Positions 18,901 through 28,662 are shown, numbered from the stretch's first letter. The stretch is DNA of 64,000 bases from Yersinia rochesterensis (GCF_003600645.1 NZ_CP032482.1:1860001-1924000), one strand, 5' to 3'. Numbers and translations are program-made. Notes: generated by a model not told the origin, from the sequence alone.

Positions 18901-19950
18901 AAGCTCATCCATTACGCGCTCGTATTGGGCACGGCTATAGCGCGGGTGTAGGGCCGAAAGTTTGATTGAGATCCCCGGCCCCTCATAGATACCGCGGCCA
19001 TTGGAGGCTTTGCCGATAGCATGAATAGCCTGCTGATAGGAGAGCAAATAGGCCTGAGCATCGGCTTCCGTCAGCGCCGCTTCCCCTAACATATCGTAAG
19101 AATAGCGGAACCCTTTATCTTCCAGTTTGCGCGCATTGGCTAAGGCTTCGGCGATAGTTTCACCGGTGACGAATTGCTCACCCATCAGGCGCATTGCCAT
19201 ATCTACGCCCTTGCGGATCAGCGGCTCCCCCCCTTTACCGATAATCCTATTTAATGAACTGGAAAGTTTGGTTTCATTATGAGTTGAGACCAAACGGCCG
19301 GTAAACAGTAAGCCCCAGGTCGCCGCATTGACAAACATGGACGGGCTACGGCCTAAGTGAGAGTGCCAATTGCCATTGCTGATTTTATCGCGGATCAGCG
19401 CATCACGAGTTGGTTTGTCAGGAATACGCAGCAGTGCTTCCGCAAGACACATCAATGCCACGCCCTCTTGGGACGACAGGGAAAACTCTTGCAGCAAACT
19501 TTGCACTATACCGGCACGACCATTAGCGCTTTTTTGATTTCTTAGTTTCTCAGCAATGGAATAAGCGAGTTGATGCGCTGCTTGGGCTAAATCTTCGGGT
19601 AAACGGGCCTGTTCCAATAACATAGGAATGGCTTCTGTTTCCGGGCGGCGGTAGGCCGCTGTAATGGCTGCTCGGGTAACGGATTGTGGCAACACTTGTT
19701 CGGCGAATTCTAAGAAAGGTTGATGATTATTCTCAGTAATTTGCGGCATAATATCGTCCGCTTCAGATGAAGAGGACGTCTGTGCCATTGGGAGTTCCGG
19801 TAATTCGCTGTTATTTTCCAGCCGCTCCAAATAGTTAAAAATGGCCTGTTTAATCAGCCAGTGTGGTGTGCGATCAACACGTTGTGCGGCGGCCTTAATT
19901 CGGTCGCGTGTTGCTTCGTCGAGCTTCACGCCCATTGTAGTGCTAGCCAT
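15961..19950 (-). CDS. putA: Trifunctional proline utilisation protein PutA
   Basis: A 1329-residue protein that oxidises proline to glutamate in two steps and represses its own operon. Residues 1-47 are the ribbon-helix-helix DNA-binding domain (MGVKLDEATRDRIKAAAQ). The FAD proline dehydrogenase barrel occupies about 250-570. The P5C dehydrogenase (about 640-1130) has catalytic Glu in AETGGLNAM and Cys in SAGQRCSALR near 920. A C-terminal regulatory part follows. The frame stays open 51 codons further upstream, but the ATG at 19950 has AAGGAG before it and matches the E. coli length and start. putP is divergent, with PutA-type sites between. Confidence 0.97.
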   Translation of the reverse strand: MASTTMGVKLDEATRDRIKAAAQRVDRTPHWLIKQAIFNYLERLENNSELPELPMAQTSSSSEADDIMPQITENNHQPFLEFAEQVLPQSVTRAAITAAYRRPETEAIPMLLEQARLPEDLAQAAHQLAYSIAEKLRNQKSANGRAGIVQSLLQEFSLSSQEGVALMCLAEALLRIPDKPTRDALIRDKISNGNWHSHLGRSPSMFVNAATWGLLFTGRLVSTHNETKLSSSLNRIIGKGGEPLIRKGVDMAMRLMGEQFVTGETIAEALANARKLEDKGFRYSYDMLGEAALTEADAQAYLLSYQQAIHAIGKASNGRGIYEGPGISIKLSALHPRYSRAQYERVMDELYPRLLSLTLQARQYDIGINIDAEEADRLEISLDLLEKLCFEPKLAGWNGIGFVIQAYQKRCPATIDAVIELAQRSRRRLMIRLVKGAYWDSEIKRAQVDGLEGYPVYTRKVYTDVSYLACARKLLAVPSLIYPQFATHNAHTLSAIYHLAGQNYYPGQYEFQCLHGMGEPLYEQVVGKVAEGKLNRPCRIYAPVGTHETLLAYLVRRLLENGANTSFVNRIADATLPLDELVADPVSAVEAIAASEGQLGLPHPRIPLPRELYGEKRANSSGLDLANEHRLASLSSALLASASQVWRAEPLINAELDSGAEQGNKMEQPIINPAEPADIVGYVREATDAEVSRALDAAASAGAIWFATPPVERAAILVRAAELMENQMQTLMGILVREAGKTFSNAIAEVREAVDFLHYYARMVHDNFSNDSHRPLGPVVCISPWNFPLAIFTGQVAAALAAGNSVLAKPAEQTPLIAAQAVRILLEAGIPQGVLQLLPGQGDSVGAALVNDARVRGVMFTGSTEVAAILQRSIAGRLDPQGRPTPLIAETGGLNAMIVDSSALTEQVVTDVVASAFDSAGQRCSALRILCIQDDVAEHTLQMLRGAMAECRMGNPERLSTDIGPVIDTQAKAGIERHIQAMRAKGRKVYQAARANSLDETEWQRGTFIKPTLIELDSFDELQKEVFGPVLHVVRFQRQNISALVDQINASGYGLTLGIHTRIDETITQVTEKAKVGNLYVNRNMVGAVVGVQPFGGEGLSGTGPKAGGPLYLYRLLCSRPEDAVINTLVHQDNGQVQNILGREALQTAHHALAKWANEHQNTALIQLAARYGELAQGGTVRLLPGPTGERNTYALLPRERILCLADTEADALTQLAAVLAVGSEVLWLENTLQKDLFRTLPTVVKSRITFAKDWQTANITFDAVIYHGDADQLRTLCEQIAQIDGPIVSVQGFARGETNILLERLLIEHSLSVNTAAAGGNASLMTIG

Positions 19951-20476
19951 ACTGTCCGGCTCCTTAATCAGGGTGGTTAGTATTTTAATGCAAACAATAT
20001 CAAGCATGTTGCAACTTTGTGCAACCGTGTTAAATCGGCTGTATAAGCGAAGTGTGAATTCAGTCTTGTTTTTAACAATTATCCGGTGATCCAGATTGTT
20101 CAAATATTAAGTAAAACTGTTGCTGGCACTAATAACAGTAGGTTTTTAGGGGGGTTACCTTAAGTATCACTCATTTTGTCGTGTTGGGTGTCACTACCAA
20201 CAGGGCTTAATGTGACGCAGAGTGAAATTTTTGTAATAAATTTGTTTAAATTGTTGTGGCGGAAGAAAAGACTCAACTAGGATAGCAACTACAAGATAGC
20301 AACCGCAAGATAGCCATTTGCTAACGTGTAGTGTATTTCAGATTTTAGCGCCCATCTCTGGTGCAACTCAGTGTCACGTTCCGACAAACCAGAGAGAAAG
20401 CATGGTGCAGCCTTACAAGGCAAACACTCAATATCATGGGATATTAAAACGATAATATACAAAATGGAGATATAGC
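19951..20476. promoter_or_regulatory. putA-putP divergent control region
   Basis: This 526-base gap separates the two divergent proline genes. It contains a GTTGCA/TGCAAC inverted site (20008-20025) and a further TGCAAC at 20362. PutA is known to bind GTTGCA motifs in this region in E. coli, so autogenous repression is expected here too. Confidence 0.75.
20008..20025. promoter_or_regulatory. PutA operator-like inverted repeat
   Basis: GTTGCA at 20008-20013 and TGCAAC at 20020-20025, with six bases between. GTTGCA is the published core recognition sequence of the PutA ribbon-helix-helix domain. It is 58 bases upstream of the putA start. Confidence 0.75.
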
Positions 20477-21961
20477 ATGACCATGAATACACCGATGTTG
20501 GTGACTTTTTTAGTTTACATTGTTGGGATGATCCTCATTGGTCTTGTGGCTTATCGGGCGACCAAAAGCTTTGATGACTATATTCTAGGCGGGCGAAGTT
20601 TAGGGAGCGTGGTGACGGCATTGTCCGCTGGGGCTTCCGATATGAGCGGCTGGTTATTAATGGGATTACCGGGGGCTATCTTTTTGTCGGGTATATCCGA
20701 GAGCTGGATAGCTATAGGTTTGACCATTGGTGCTTATTTAAACTGGAAATTAGTGGCTGGCCGTTTACGGGTTCATACCGAAGCGAATAATAATGCTCTG
20801 ACCTTACCGGACTATTTCACCAGTCGTTTTGAAGATAAAAGCAAGCTGTTACGGGTAATATCAGCCGTAGTTATTTTAGTCTTCTTTACTATTTATTGTG
20901 CTTCAGGAATCGTTGCCGGAGCGCGGTTATTCGAAAGCACTTTTGACATGAACTACAGCACCGCCTTGTGGGCAGGGGCTGCGGCTACTATCGCTTATAC
21001 CTTTATTGGCGGTTTCCTGGCGGTCAGTTGGACTGATACTGTACAAGCGACATTGATGATTTTTGCGCTGATTCTGACCCCAATTATGGTGATCCTGGCT
21101 GTGGGGGGGATTGATACCTCAGTGATGGTTATTGCCGCGAAAAACCCTGCCAATATTGATATGTTCAAAGGGTTGAATCTGGTTGCTATCCTTTCTCTGC
21201 TGGGTTGGGGCTTGGGCTATTTTGGTCAGCCACATATTCTGGCGCGTTTTATGGCGGCAGACTCTCACCGCACTATTCGTAGCGCCCGCCGTATCAGTAT
21301 GACCTGGATGATTCTGTGTTTGGCAGGGACTATTGCCGTGGGTTTCTTCGGGATTGCCTACTTCGAGAACAATCCGCAATACGCCGGAAGTGTGACTCAA
21401 AATGGTGAGCGCGTCTTTATTGAATTAGCCAAGTTGCTGTTCAATCCATGGATGGCCGGTATTTTGCTGTCTGCGATTTTGGCGGCGGTAATGAGTACGT
21501 TAAGCTGCCAATTATTGGTGTGCTCCAGTGCATTAACGGAAGATTTGTACAAAGCGTTTCTGCGTAAAAAAGCCAGCCAGAAAGAGTTGGTCTGGGTGGG
21601 GCGTGCCATGGTGTTGTTGGTGGCGTTAATTGCCATCGCATTAGCAGCGGACCCCGATAACCGGGTGCTTGGTCTGGTGAGTTATGCTTGGGCGGGCTTT
21701 GGTGCGGCCTTTGGGCCAGTGGTTCTAATTTCAGTCATGTGGCCACGGATGACCCGCAATGGTGCGTTGGTGGGGATGCTGGTCGGCGCAATTACGGTGA
21801 TTGTTTGGAAGCAATATGCCTGGTTGGGTTTATACGAAATTATCCCCGGTTTCTTGTTCGCCAGTATCGCGATCCTAGTGGTGAGTTTACTGGGTAAAAG
21901 CCCGAGCAATGCGATGACCGAACGTTTTCGTCAGGCGGAAGCTGAGTTTAAAACTGTCTAA
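20477..21961 (+). CDS. putP: Sodium/proline symporter PutP
   Basis: A 494-residue inner-membrane transporter of the SSS family, with about 13 membrane helices. It imports proline with sodium to feed PutA. Family hallmarks include FDDYILGGRSLG, GASDMSGWLLMGLPGA (the Na+/substrate region) and the ALTLPDYFTSRF loop. A GGAGATATAGC sequence is the ribosome binding site. A terminator follows. Confidence 0.97.
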   Translation: MTMNTPMLVTFLVYIVGMILIGLVAYRATKSFDDYILGGRSLGSVVTALSAGASDMSGWLLMGLPGAIFLSGISESWIAIGLTIGAYLNWKLVAGRLRVHTEANNNALTLPDYFTSRFEDKSKLLRVISAVVILVFFTIYCASGIVAGARLFESTFDMNYSTALWAGAAATIAYTFIGGFLAVSWTDTVQATLMIFALILTPIMVILAVGGIDTSVMVIAAKNPANIDMFKGLNLVAILSLLGWGLGYFGQPHILARFMAADSHRTIRSARRISMTWMILCLAGTIAVGFFGIAYFENNPQYAGSVTQNGERVFIELAKLLFNPWMAGILLSAILAAVMSTLSCQLLVCSSALTEDLYKAFLRKKASQKELVWVGRAMVLLVALIAIALAADPDNRVLGLVSYAWAGFGAAFGPVVLISVMWPRMTRNGALVGMLVGAITVIVWKQYAWLGLYEIIPGFLFASIAILVVSLLGKSPSNAMTERFRQAEAEFKTV

Positions 21962-21987
21962 AAATAACTTTTATCTTTAATCCACAT

Positions 21988-22016
21988 AGCCTCCTGCAAA
22001 ACAGGGGGCTTTTTTA
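21988..22016 (+). terminator. Rho-independent terminator of putP
   Basis: AGCCTCCTG pairs with CAGGGGGCT (one G-U pair) around a five-base loop, followed by seven T. Confidence 0.9.
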
Positions 22017-22152
22017 TAGAAAATACCGCCTGGACTTCATTACTGCATTAATTTGTATCCTAATGAATTTATTTGCTATTTAACCCGCCAGAAACAACTT
22101 GCCACAGTTTGCTTAACAATATTCTTATTCCGCCTCTTGAATTTCTTTTTGC

Positions 22153-22171
22153 CAGAATGATAATCACTATC
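22153..22171. promoter_or_regulatory. Fur box upstream of efeU
   Basis: The 19-mer CAGAATGATAATCACTATC matches the Fur consensus GATAATGATAATCATTATC at 16 of 19 positions. It lies about 80 bases before the proposed efeU start, so efeUOB should be repressed by iron-loaded Fur. Its place inside the longer open frame argues that the frame's upstream part is not coding. Confidence 0.85.
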
Positions 22172-22249
22172 GTTTTACTTTTCTTTACGTTTATTGACGA
22201 TGTTCTTAATCGCATATTTTCCTTACTGCCCACCTCAGGGGTGTTTAGC

Positions 22250-23110
22250 ATGTTTGTCCCATTTCTTATTATGTTTCGTGAAGGGCTGGAGGCGGCGCTG
22301 ATTGTCAGCTTGATCGCCAGTTATCTTAAACGTACTCAACGCGGTCAATGGATGGGGGCAGTATGGGTGGGGGTTATCACCGCCGCAGCACTTTGCCTGG
22401 CTATCGGTATATTTATTAATGAAACCACCGGTGAGTTCCCACAAAAACAACAAGAGCTGTTCGAAGGGATTATCGCCGTGGTGGCGGTTTGCATATTAAC
22501 CTATATGGTTTTCTGGATGCGCAAAGTCTCTAAGTCAGTCAAAGTTCACTTAGAAGGGGCTATTGATAACGCCCTGAAATTTGATAGTAAAAAAGGCCGA
22601 GGCCAAGGATGGGCATTAGTCGCAATGGTCTTTTTTGCCGTGGCGCGCGAAGGTCTGGAGTCAGTTTTCTTTTTATTAGCTGCTTTTCAGCAGGATGTCG
22701 GAATTGGCGCACCCATCGGCGCAATATTGGGCCTGAGCTGCGCTATTTTGGTCGGTATAGCTATCTACTGGGGCGGCGTTAAATTACATCTGGCTAAATT
22801 CTTCAAATGGACCAGCCTGTTTATTCTGTTTGTGGCCGCTGGTCTTGCTGCTGGGGCGATAAGAGCCTTTCATGAAGCCGGCCTGTGGAACTATTTCCAA
22901 GATATCGCTTTTGACCTGACCAATGTGCTTTCAACACACTCTTTATTGGGCACCTTCCTCGAGGGCATGTTTGGCTATCAGGAAGCTCCTACCGTCAGTG
23001 AAGTCGCGGTCTACTTTATTTATTTGATTCCGGCATTGATTTTCTTTTTCCTTCCACCACGCGCCACGGCGACTTTAACCGTACCGGCTGCGCGGAAAAC
23101 TAACCAATAA
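22250..23110 (+). CDS. efeU: Ferrous iron permease EfeU
   Basis: A 286-residue inner-membrane iron permease of the Ftr1/OFeT family. Two REGLE iron-binding motifs are visible, one at residue 9 ([10 protein letters not shown]) and one near 135 ([10 protein letters not shown]). The open frame extends 59 codons upstream, but the ATG at 22250 matches the family start, and a Fur box sits inside the extension. It works with EfeO and EfeB, encoded directly downstream, to take up iron in acid or low-iron conditions. Confidence 0.94.
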   Translation: MFVPFLIMFREGLEAALIVSLIASYLKRTQRGQWMGAVWVGVITAAALCLAIGIFINETTGEFPQKQQELFEGIIAVVAVCILTYMVFWMRKVSKSVKVHLEGAIDNALKFDSKKGRGQGWALVAMVFFAVAREGLESVFFLLAAFQQDVGIGAPIGAILGLSCAILVGIAIYWGGVKLHLAKFFKWTSLFILFVAAGLAAGAIRAFHEAGLWNYFQDIAFDLTNVLSTHSLLGTFLEGMFGYQEAPTVSEVAVYFIYLIPALIFFFLPPRATATLTVPAARKTNQ

Positions 23111-23126
23111 TTCAGGGATTTATCAC

Positions 23127-24251
23127 ATGTCTAACCGGTTCTTCCGTCGCACAGCTCTACATGCCGCCTTACTGGCATTGCCTGTTTTCGCCATTAGCGC
23201 ACAGGCTGCTGATATTCCTCAGGTTAAAATCACTGTCACTGATAAACAATGTGAGCCAATGGCGCTGTCTATCCCCGCCGGTAAAACACAGTTTATTGTT
23301 CACAATGCCAGCCCAAAAGGGTTGGAGTGGGAAATCCTGAAAGGGGTTATGGTGGTTGAAGAACGTGAGAATATCGCGCCAGGTTTTACCCAGAAAATGA
23401 CTGCCAACCTGGAACCGGGTGAATACGATATGACCTGTGGTTTACTCAGTAACCCTAAAGGTAAATTGACCGTTACTGCTGGTTCTGACACTGCGACCAA
23501 GCCGGATGCCATGGCACTGGTGGGGCCGATTGCCGAGTATAAAGTGTATGTTATTCAAGAAGTGGCTCAGTTAGTCACTCAAACCAAAGCTTTCACTGAT
23601 GCAGTGAAAAAAGGTGATTTGGCCTTAGCCCGTAAGCTCTACGCACCGACTCGTCAGCATTATGAGCGTATCGAACCGATTGCTGAATTGTTCTCTGATT
23701 TGGACGGCAGTATTGATGCCCGTGAAGACGATTTTGAACAGAAAGCGGCTGATCCAAAATTCACTGGTTTCCACCGTTTAGAAAAAATCCTATTTGGCGA
23801 CAATACCACCAAAGGGGCTGATAAATTTGCTGACCAACTGTATCAAGACACGCTGGAACTGCAAAAACGTATTACCGGCCTAACATTTGCGCCGAACAAA
23901 GTCGTGGGTGGGGCTGCAGGTTTAATTGAAGAAGTGGCCGCCAGTAAAATCAGTGGTGAAGAAGATCGCTATAGCCGCACAGATTTGTGGGATTTCCAGG
24001 CAAACGTCGATGGCGCACAGAAAATTGTTAATCTGTTGCGGCCATTGCTGGAAAAAGCCGATAAACCATTATTGGATAAGATCGATGCCAACTTCGCCAC
24101 AGTTGCTGGCATATTAGCGAAATACCGCACTAAAGATGGCTACGAATCCTACGAGAAGTTAACCGATGCAGATCGCAATGCGATGAAAGGGCCGATTACG
24201 GCACTGGCAGAAGACCTTGCTCAACTGCGTGGCGTATTGGGTCTGGATTGA
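23127..24251 (+). CDS. efeO: Periplasmic iron-uptake protein EfeO
   Basis: A 374-residue exported protein. A signal peptide ends near residue 27 (ISAQAA). A cupredoxin-like domain follows (about 30-120, with MTCGL), then an imelysin-type M75 domain with the conserved HxxE in FHRLEKILF. EfeO is thought to hand iron to EfeU. It is the middle gene of efeUOB, 16 bases after efeU and 9 before efeB. Confidence 0.95.
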   Translation: MSNRFFRRTALHAALLALPVFAISAQAADIPQVKITVTDKQCEPMALSIPAGKTQFIVHNASPKGLEWEILKGVMVVEERENIAPGFTQKMTANLEPGEYDMTCGLLSNPKGKLTVTAGSDTATKPDAMALVGPIAEYKVYVIQEVAQLVTQTKAFTDAVKKGDLALARKLYAPTRQHYERIEPIAELFSDLDGSIDAREDDFEQKAADPKFTGFHRLEKILFGDNTTKGADKFADQLYQDTLELQKRITGLTFAPNKVVGGAAGLIEEVAASKISGEEDRYSRTDLWDFQANVDGAQKIVNLLRPLLEKADKPLLDKIDANFATVAGILAKYRTKDGYESYEKLTDADRNAMKGPITALAEDLAQLRGVLGLD

Positions 24252-24260
24252 GGCATTAAA

Positions 24261-25571
24261 ATGAGTAAGAAAACCGGCCCGCAACACGGGCCGTATCAGC
24301 AAGATAAAGATAATGAGGCCGTTTTACCCTCTCGTCGGCGTTTGCTCTTGGGAATGGGGATGATGAGTGGCGCATTGGCGCTCGGTGCGGCAAAAATAGC
24401 CCGTGCTGCGGATTGTCCTACTCCAGAGGCTGCTTCCGCGCAAGATGATCGCTGGCAAAAACAGCCTTTTTACGGTCAGCATCAATCTGGCGTATTAACC
24501 TCGCAGCAAGCGGCGATGATGTTGGTGGCATTTGATGTGTTGGCAACAGATAAAACCGCATTGATTCGGCTATTCAAGCTATTAACTGAGCGTATTGCTT
24601 TTTTGACCACTGGCGGACATGCGCCTTCAGTGAATGCGAAACTGCCGCCATTGGATTCGGGCATTATGGGGCCGGAAATTTATCCCGATAACCTGACGAT
24701 CACTGTTTCTGTCGGCGATTCGCTGTTTGATGAGCGTTTTGGCTTGCAAGGGCAAAAACCACTGCGGCTTCAGAGAATGAGCCGCTTTCCTAATGATTCA
24801 TTGGATGCGGGTTTGTGTCATGGTGATATATTGCTGCAAATTTGCGCTAATACTAATGAAACCGTGATCCATGCGTTGCGCGATATTATCAAGCATTCGC
24901 CGGATCTTCTCAGTGTTCGCTGGAAGCGCGAAGGGTTTATTTCTGCCCATGCCGCTCGCAGCAGAGGTAAAGAAACGCCCATCAATTTGTTAGGTTTTAA
25001 AGACGGAACCGCCAATCCGAAAACCAGTGATAAGCCGCTGATGAATCAAGTAGTCTGGGTTCAGGGAAATGCCGGAGAACCTGCCTGGGCGGTAGGGGGG
25101 AGCTATCAGGCGGCGCGAATTATCCGCTTCAAAGTCGAGTTCTGGGATCGGACGCCCTTGCAAGAACAGCAAACTATTTTTGGCCGTGATAAACACAGCG
25201 GTGCGCCTTTGGGCATGATACATGAGCATGATGAACCGGATTACACTAAAGACCCTGACGGCAAAGTGATCCCGATGGATGCGCATATTCGGCTGGCCAA
25301 TCCGCGCACGGCGGAAACTCAGAATAACTTGATGCTGCGCCGTGGCTACAGCTATTCACTGGGCGTATCAAATTCGGGGCAATTGGACATGGGACTATTA
25401 TTTGTCTGCTATCAGTCTGATTTAGAAAAAGCGTTTTTGACCGTGCAAAAACGGCTGGATGGAGAAGCGCTCGAAGAGTATGTAAAACCTATTGGCGGGG
25501 GCTACTTCTTCGTCTTACCGGGGGTGGCGGATGCTAATCACTATCTGGCGCAAGGATTACTGGAAGCTTAA
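24261..25571 (+). CDS. efeB: DyP-type heme peroxidase EfeB
   Basis: A 436-residue periplasmic heme peroxidase. The N-terminus has a twin-arginine signal ([11 protein letters not shown]), so it is exported folded by the Tat system. The GFKDGTANP motif carries the catalytic Asp of DyP peroxidases, and HIRLANPR supplies the proximal heme His region. It is thought to oxidise ferrous iron or act on heme for EfeUO. It is the last gene of the operon. Confidence 0.95.
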   Translation: MSKKTGPQHGPYQQDKDNEAVLPSRRRLLLGMGMMSGALALGAAKIARAADCPTPEAASAQDDRWQKQPFYGQHQSGVLTSQQAAMMLVAFDVLATDKTALIRLFKLLTERIAFLTTGGHAPSVNAKLPPLDSGIMGPEIYPDNLTITVSVGDSLFDERFGLQGQKPLRLQRMSRFPNDSLDAGLCHGDILLQICANTNETVIHALRDIIKHSPDLLSVRWKREGFISAHAARSRGKETPINLLGFKDGTANPKTSDKPLMNQVVWVQGNAGEPAWAVGGSYQAARIIRFKVEFWDRTPLQEQQTIFGRDKHSGAPLGMIHEHDEPDYTKDPDGKVIPMDAHIRLANPRTAETQNNLMLRRGYSYSLGVSNSGQLDMGLLFVCYQSDLEKAFLTVQKRLDGEALEEYVKPIGGGYFFVLPGVADANHYLAQGLLEA

Positions 25572-25572
25572 T

Positions 25573-25844
25573 GTACTCGTCATAATTCAAGCTGCATGTG
25601 TGTTAGCTGCTCTCACTACTCGGCCCGTCCATGGGCCTCGCCTCTGCGAGGCCGCTGCAAGCAGCGTTCAAATCTGCTCCCGGCAGATTTGTCACCCCAG
25701 CCACTTACTTGTGTAAACTCCTGAGGATTAATGAGCCTCAAAGAGGCTCACCCTACGGGCTAGCATAAATGCTGTTCAAATCGGTTTTCACCGATTTGTC
25801 ACTCGTTTGCCGCCTTCCTGCAACTCGAATTATTTATAGCATAT
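25573..25844. repeat. ERIC element carrying two insertions
   Basis: The outer ends match the two ends of an ERIC palindrome (left end CGTCATAATTCAAGCTGCA, right end TGCAACTCGAATTATTTAT, imperfect inverted repeats). The ERIC core CACCCCAGCCACTTACTT lies at 25693-25710. The usual 127-base element is stretched to about 270 by inserts at about 25615-25690 and 25730-25798. Each insert holds small hairpins and ends in GATTTGTCAC. It lies between efeB and wrbA and would fold into a long hairpin in RNA. Confidence 0.8.
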
Positions 25845-25850
25845 TGAAAT

Positions 25851-25876
25851 AAAGCACCACTTTTGCGGTGCTTTTT
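25851..25876 (-). terminator. Terminator of wrbA, possibly bidirectional
   Basis: AAAGCACCAC and GCGGTGCTTTTT form a stem with a T loop. It reads as a terminator for wrbA on the minus strand and has a T run on the plus strand as well. Confidence 0.75.
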
Positions 25877-25884
25877 CTGACCCT

Positions 25885-26484
25885 TTAACGCGTTAATTTG
25901 GCTGTGATTTTCGCTACATGTTCGCCCTGGAAACGTGCAATGGCGAGTTCCTCCGCGCTAGGTTGGCGGGAACCATCACCGCCAGCAATAGTGGTTGCGC
26001 CATAAGGCGTGCCACCACGGGTATGCGAAACATCGAATAGCTCTTTGGCACCATAGCCGATAGGGACAATGATAAAACCGTGATGGGCTAAGGTGGTCCA
26101 GGTTGAAGTGATAGTGTGTTCTTGCCCGCCGCCGGTTCCAGTAGAGGCAAATACACTGGCGACTTTGCCATACAATGCGCCGGAAGCCCACAGCCCACCG
26201 GTTTGATCAAGGAATGTACGCATTTGCCCCGCCATATTACCAAAGCGAGTTGGCGTACCGAAAATGATGCCATCGTAATCAGCTAACTCTTGCGGGGTTG
26301 CCACGGGGGCTTTTTGGTTGGTTTTCCCTCCCGCTTTGGCGATAATATCGGCTGACATGGTTTCCGGCACGCGCTTAATGGTCACTTCAACGCCGCTGAC
26401 TTTTTGGGCACCCTCGGCAATTGCGCCGGCAAGTGTTTCGATATGCCCATACATGGAATAGTAAAGCACTAGAATTTTCGCCAT
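25885..26484 (-). CDS. wrbA: NAD(P)H:quinone oxidoreductase WrbA
   Basis: A 199-residue flavodoxin-like FMN protein that reduces quinones by two electrons and so limits oxidative stress. The start [14 protein letters not shown] holds the FMN phosphate loop, and [14 protein letters not shown] and [11 protein letters not shown] are WrbA signatures. The ATG at 26484 is chosen over 26499 because it gives the family's start and length. Confidence 0.96.
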   Translation of the reverse strand: MAKILVLYYSMYGHIETLAGAIAEGAQKVSGVEVTIKRVPETMSADIIAKAGGKTNQKAPVATPQELADYDGIIFGTPTRFGNMAGQMRTFLDQTGGLWASGALYGKVASVFASTGTGGGQEHTITSTWTTLAHHGFIIVPIGYGAKELFDVSHTRGGTPYGATTIAGGDGSRQPSAEELAIARFQGEHVAKITAKLTR

Positions 26485-26664
26485 CTCGCTTTGCTCCAAT
26501 CATATTTATTGAATAATGCTGATGATGTAATCATAGTCGCTGCTTATGATACCTATTAACCATACGCCAATACGCTCAAGCTGCAACTTTGACCGCACGG
26601 AGAGCAAAAGTACGTTGTATGGGGACCGTGCGAAAACATCGCAGAGCAATATAGGGCTTTAGGC

Positions 26665-27852
26665 CTAATTTAGTGCTTTGGCTCTACTAAAAATAAAGTA
26701 GGAAAGTAATACAGTAAATCCTGTTAACGCTATATATCCCCCCACATACACCAACCCATAAGGTAATAAAATACTAATAATTAATGGTGCTACACCACCA
26801 AATAAACTCGGTGCGAGATTACATCCTACGCCCATGGTGGCAGTATGACCTTGTGCAATATTAGCAACAACGGATTGTATACAACTTATTATTAAGGCTG
26901 CATTGGCAGTGATCAAAAATTGAGCCAATAAAACCAATTCAAGGTTGTTACTTGATAGTAGGAAATACAATGGGGCAGTGAAAATAATCAAGATAAAAAC
27001 GCCCCATCTAAAACCTTTGGCAGCGGTTAAGTGCTTGTCAATTAACCAGCCAAATAATAACATGAGAATTAAGAGCAATAATGTGGATAACATGGCATAT
27101 ACATTTTTTAAATTACCTATTTGGAGCGTTTCTCGAATAAGCGACATTGACATATTCTGAGCATAGAACACAGTTACTGAAGGGGCGAGAGTCAGAACCA
27201 TCTGTATTACATTCAACCAGTTAACATGGCGATGGCAATCAATTGGAGGCTGGATAGGTAATTTAATACGAAACCAAAAACTGATTGCAATATTGACGAT
27301 GCCGAACAGCAGAGGAATCCGCCAGCCGAATGTTTGCATGGAGGTTGGGTCAAGAGTTCTTTCTAGCACATATACCATTAATAGTGAGGCGAGTACGCCA
27401 ATAAGTGCACTACCACTGATAAGACTACTAATTCTGGCGCGTTCATTGTCGGCTGCATCATTATAAAGATATGTCGTTAGTGTTGCTAATTCACCACCAA
27501 AGCTGAGCGACAATGTCATCTGTAGTAGCAATACCACCAATGGTGCAGTATATCCTAATATACTGATAGGCAATAATGCCATACACAGGGTTGCCACCCC
27601 AGTAATAAAACTGGAAAGGATCAAGGCGGCCTTACGGCCGACTCTATCAGCATAATGACCAATAAGATAACCACCAAGGGGGCGAGTGAGAAACCTGAGA
27701 GCAAATATTCCCCATACAATACTGTCTGCCTGCGCATATCCTTGTTGTGCGAATTCCGCACTGAGATACCCCGATATAGCAGTAAATACCGCGATATCAT
27801 AATACTCCAAGGTATTACCTGCTACGGCTCCTAATCTGAATCTCCATTTCAT
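26665..27852 (-). CDS. MFS transporter of the metabolite:H+ symporter type
   Basis: A 395-residue, 12-helix major facilitator. The N-terminus GNTLEYYDIAVFT and the loop RPLGGYLIGHYADRVGRK are hallmarks of the MHS branch (relatives of ProP, ShiA, KgtP). The substrate cannot be told. It starts 27 bases after the stop of the LuxR-type regulator gene, so the two are probably one operon. Confidence 0.85.
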   Translation of the reverse strand: MKWRFRLGAVAGNTLEYYDIAVFTAISGYLSAEFAQQGYAQADSIVWGIFALRFLTRPLGGYLIGHYADRVGRKAALILSSFITGVATLCMALLPISILGYTAPLVVLLLQMTLSLSFGGELATLTTYLYNDAADNERARISSLISGSALIGVLASLLMVYVLERTLDPTSMQTFGWRIPLLFGIVNIAISFWFRIKLPIQPPIDCHRHVNWLNVIQMVLTLAPSVTVFYAQNMSMSLIRETLQIGNLKNVYAMLSTLLLLILMLLFGWLIDKHLTAAKGFRWGVFILIIFTAPLYFLLSSNNLELVLLAQFLITANAALIISCIQSVVANIAQGHTATMGVGCNLAPSLFGGVAPLIISILLPYGLVYVGGYIALTGFTVLLSYFIFSRAKALN

Positions 27853-27879
27853 TTTATTCCCTCATTTACTATTTTGTAG

Positions 27880-28662
27880 TTATGTTGTTTTAATAAGAAT
27901 ATCTAAACAAGCCAGTGTGACACCGTGCTCTTTAAGTGCTTTAAATAACACAGCGGATGATTGATTTTGACAATCAAGCTTCTCTTTTATACGGTTAATT
28001 CGGGTTTGTATGGTTGTTGCTGAACACCCCTGAAGCGCAGCAATTTCTTTTACTCTCCGATGTGAAAGTAAATATCGAATGGTTATGATTTCTTTTTGCG
28101 TAAAACGAATATTGCCAAAACGCATATAGGGATGACAATCAAGAGCGTCAGTGTTATTGTCATTAGGCTCTATTATATCAATGATAGTGTTATCCCTCAG
28201 TGGTAAACTAATTTCCTGTTGATTATTTTTTGTTTTCCATATTTGGTTAGCATAGTCACTCAATGTGGGTTTTAATTTTAGAAAGTTCATCATGTCTTTT
28301 GACGATAATTCACCAGTGGAACACAGAGATGTCAGTTCAAAAATTGAACCGTGGCGAGTACAGATATTTATTTGAGTTTTCAGATTCTTATTTTTAAATT
28401 TAGATAGAGTATTTAAGTAGCTATCTGGGTAGTTATGCCAGGGTTCTATTCCAGGCGTTAATCGCTTACCTATTTGCAAGTCAAGTTCATCATTCCAGAA
28501 TAATAAATGCCAATTATAATCGCTACACATACAGGTAATTTCTTTATTAACTACATCTATGACACCATGACCTACGATAGTATTATCCCAATCAAAACAA
28601 TGTGCGAAAGTAGAACGCATATTATTGCTATTATTTTCAAATTGATTATTTTTAACATCCAT
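27880..28662 (-). CDS. LuxR-type transcriptional regulator
   Basis: A 260-residue protein. The C-terminal 65 residues form a LuxR/FixJ helix-turn-helix (FTQKEIITIRYLLSHRRVKE, then CSATTIQTRINRIKEKL). The N-terminal part, about 190 residues, resembles a PAS-like sensing fold but has no motif I recognise, and no phosphoacceptor domain is evident. TTTAGGAG is a good ribosome binding site before the ATG. The neighbouring MFS gene suggests it controls uptake or export of the same compound it senses. It is AT-rich relative to the efe genes, which hints at a separate origin. Confidence 0.8.
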   Translation of the reverse strand: MDVKNNQFENNSNNMRSTFAHCFDWDNTIVGHGVIDVVNKEITCMCSDYNWHLLFWNDELDLQIGKRLTPGIEPWHNYPDSYLNTLSKFKNKNLKTQINICTRHGSIFELTSLCSTGELSSKDMMNFLKLKPTLSDYANQIWKTKNNQQEISLPLRDNTIIDIIEPNDNNTDALDCHPYMRFGNIRFTQKEIITIRYLLSHRRVKEIAALQGCSATTIQTRINRIKEKLDCQNQSSAVLFKALKEHGVTLACLDILIKTT

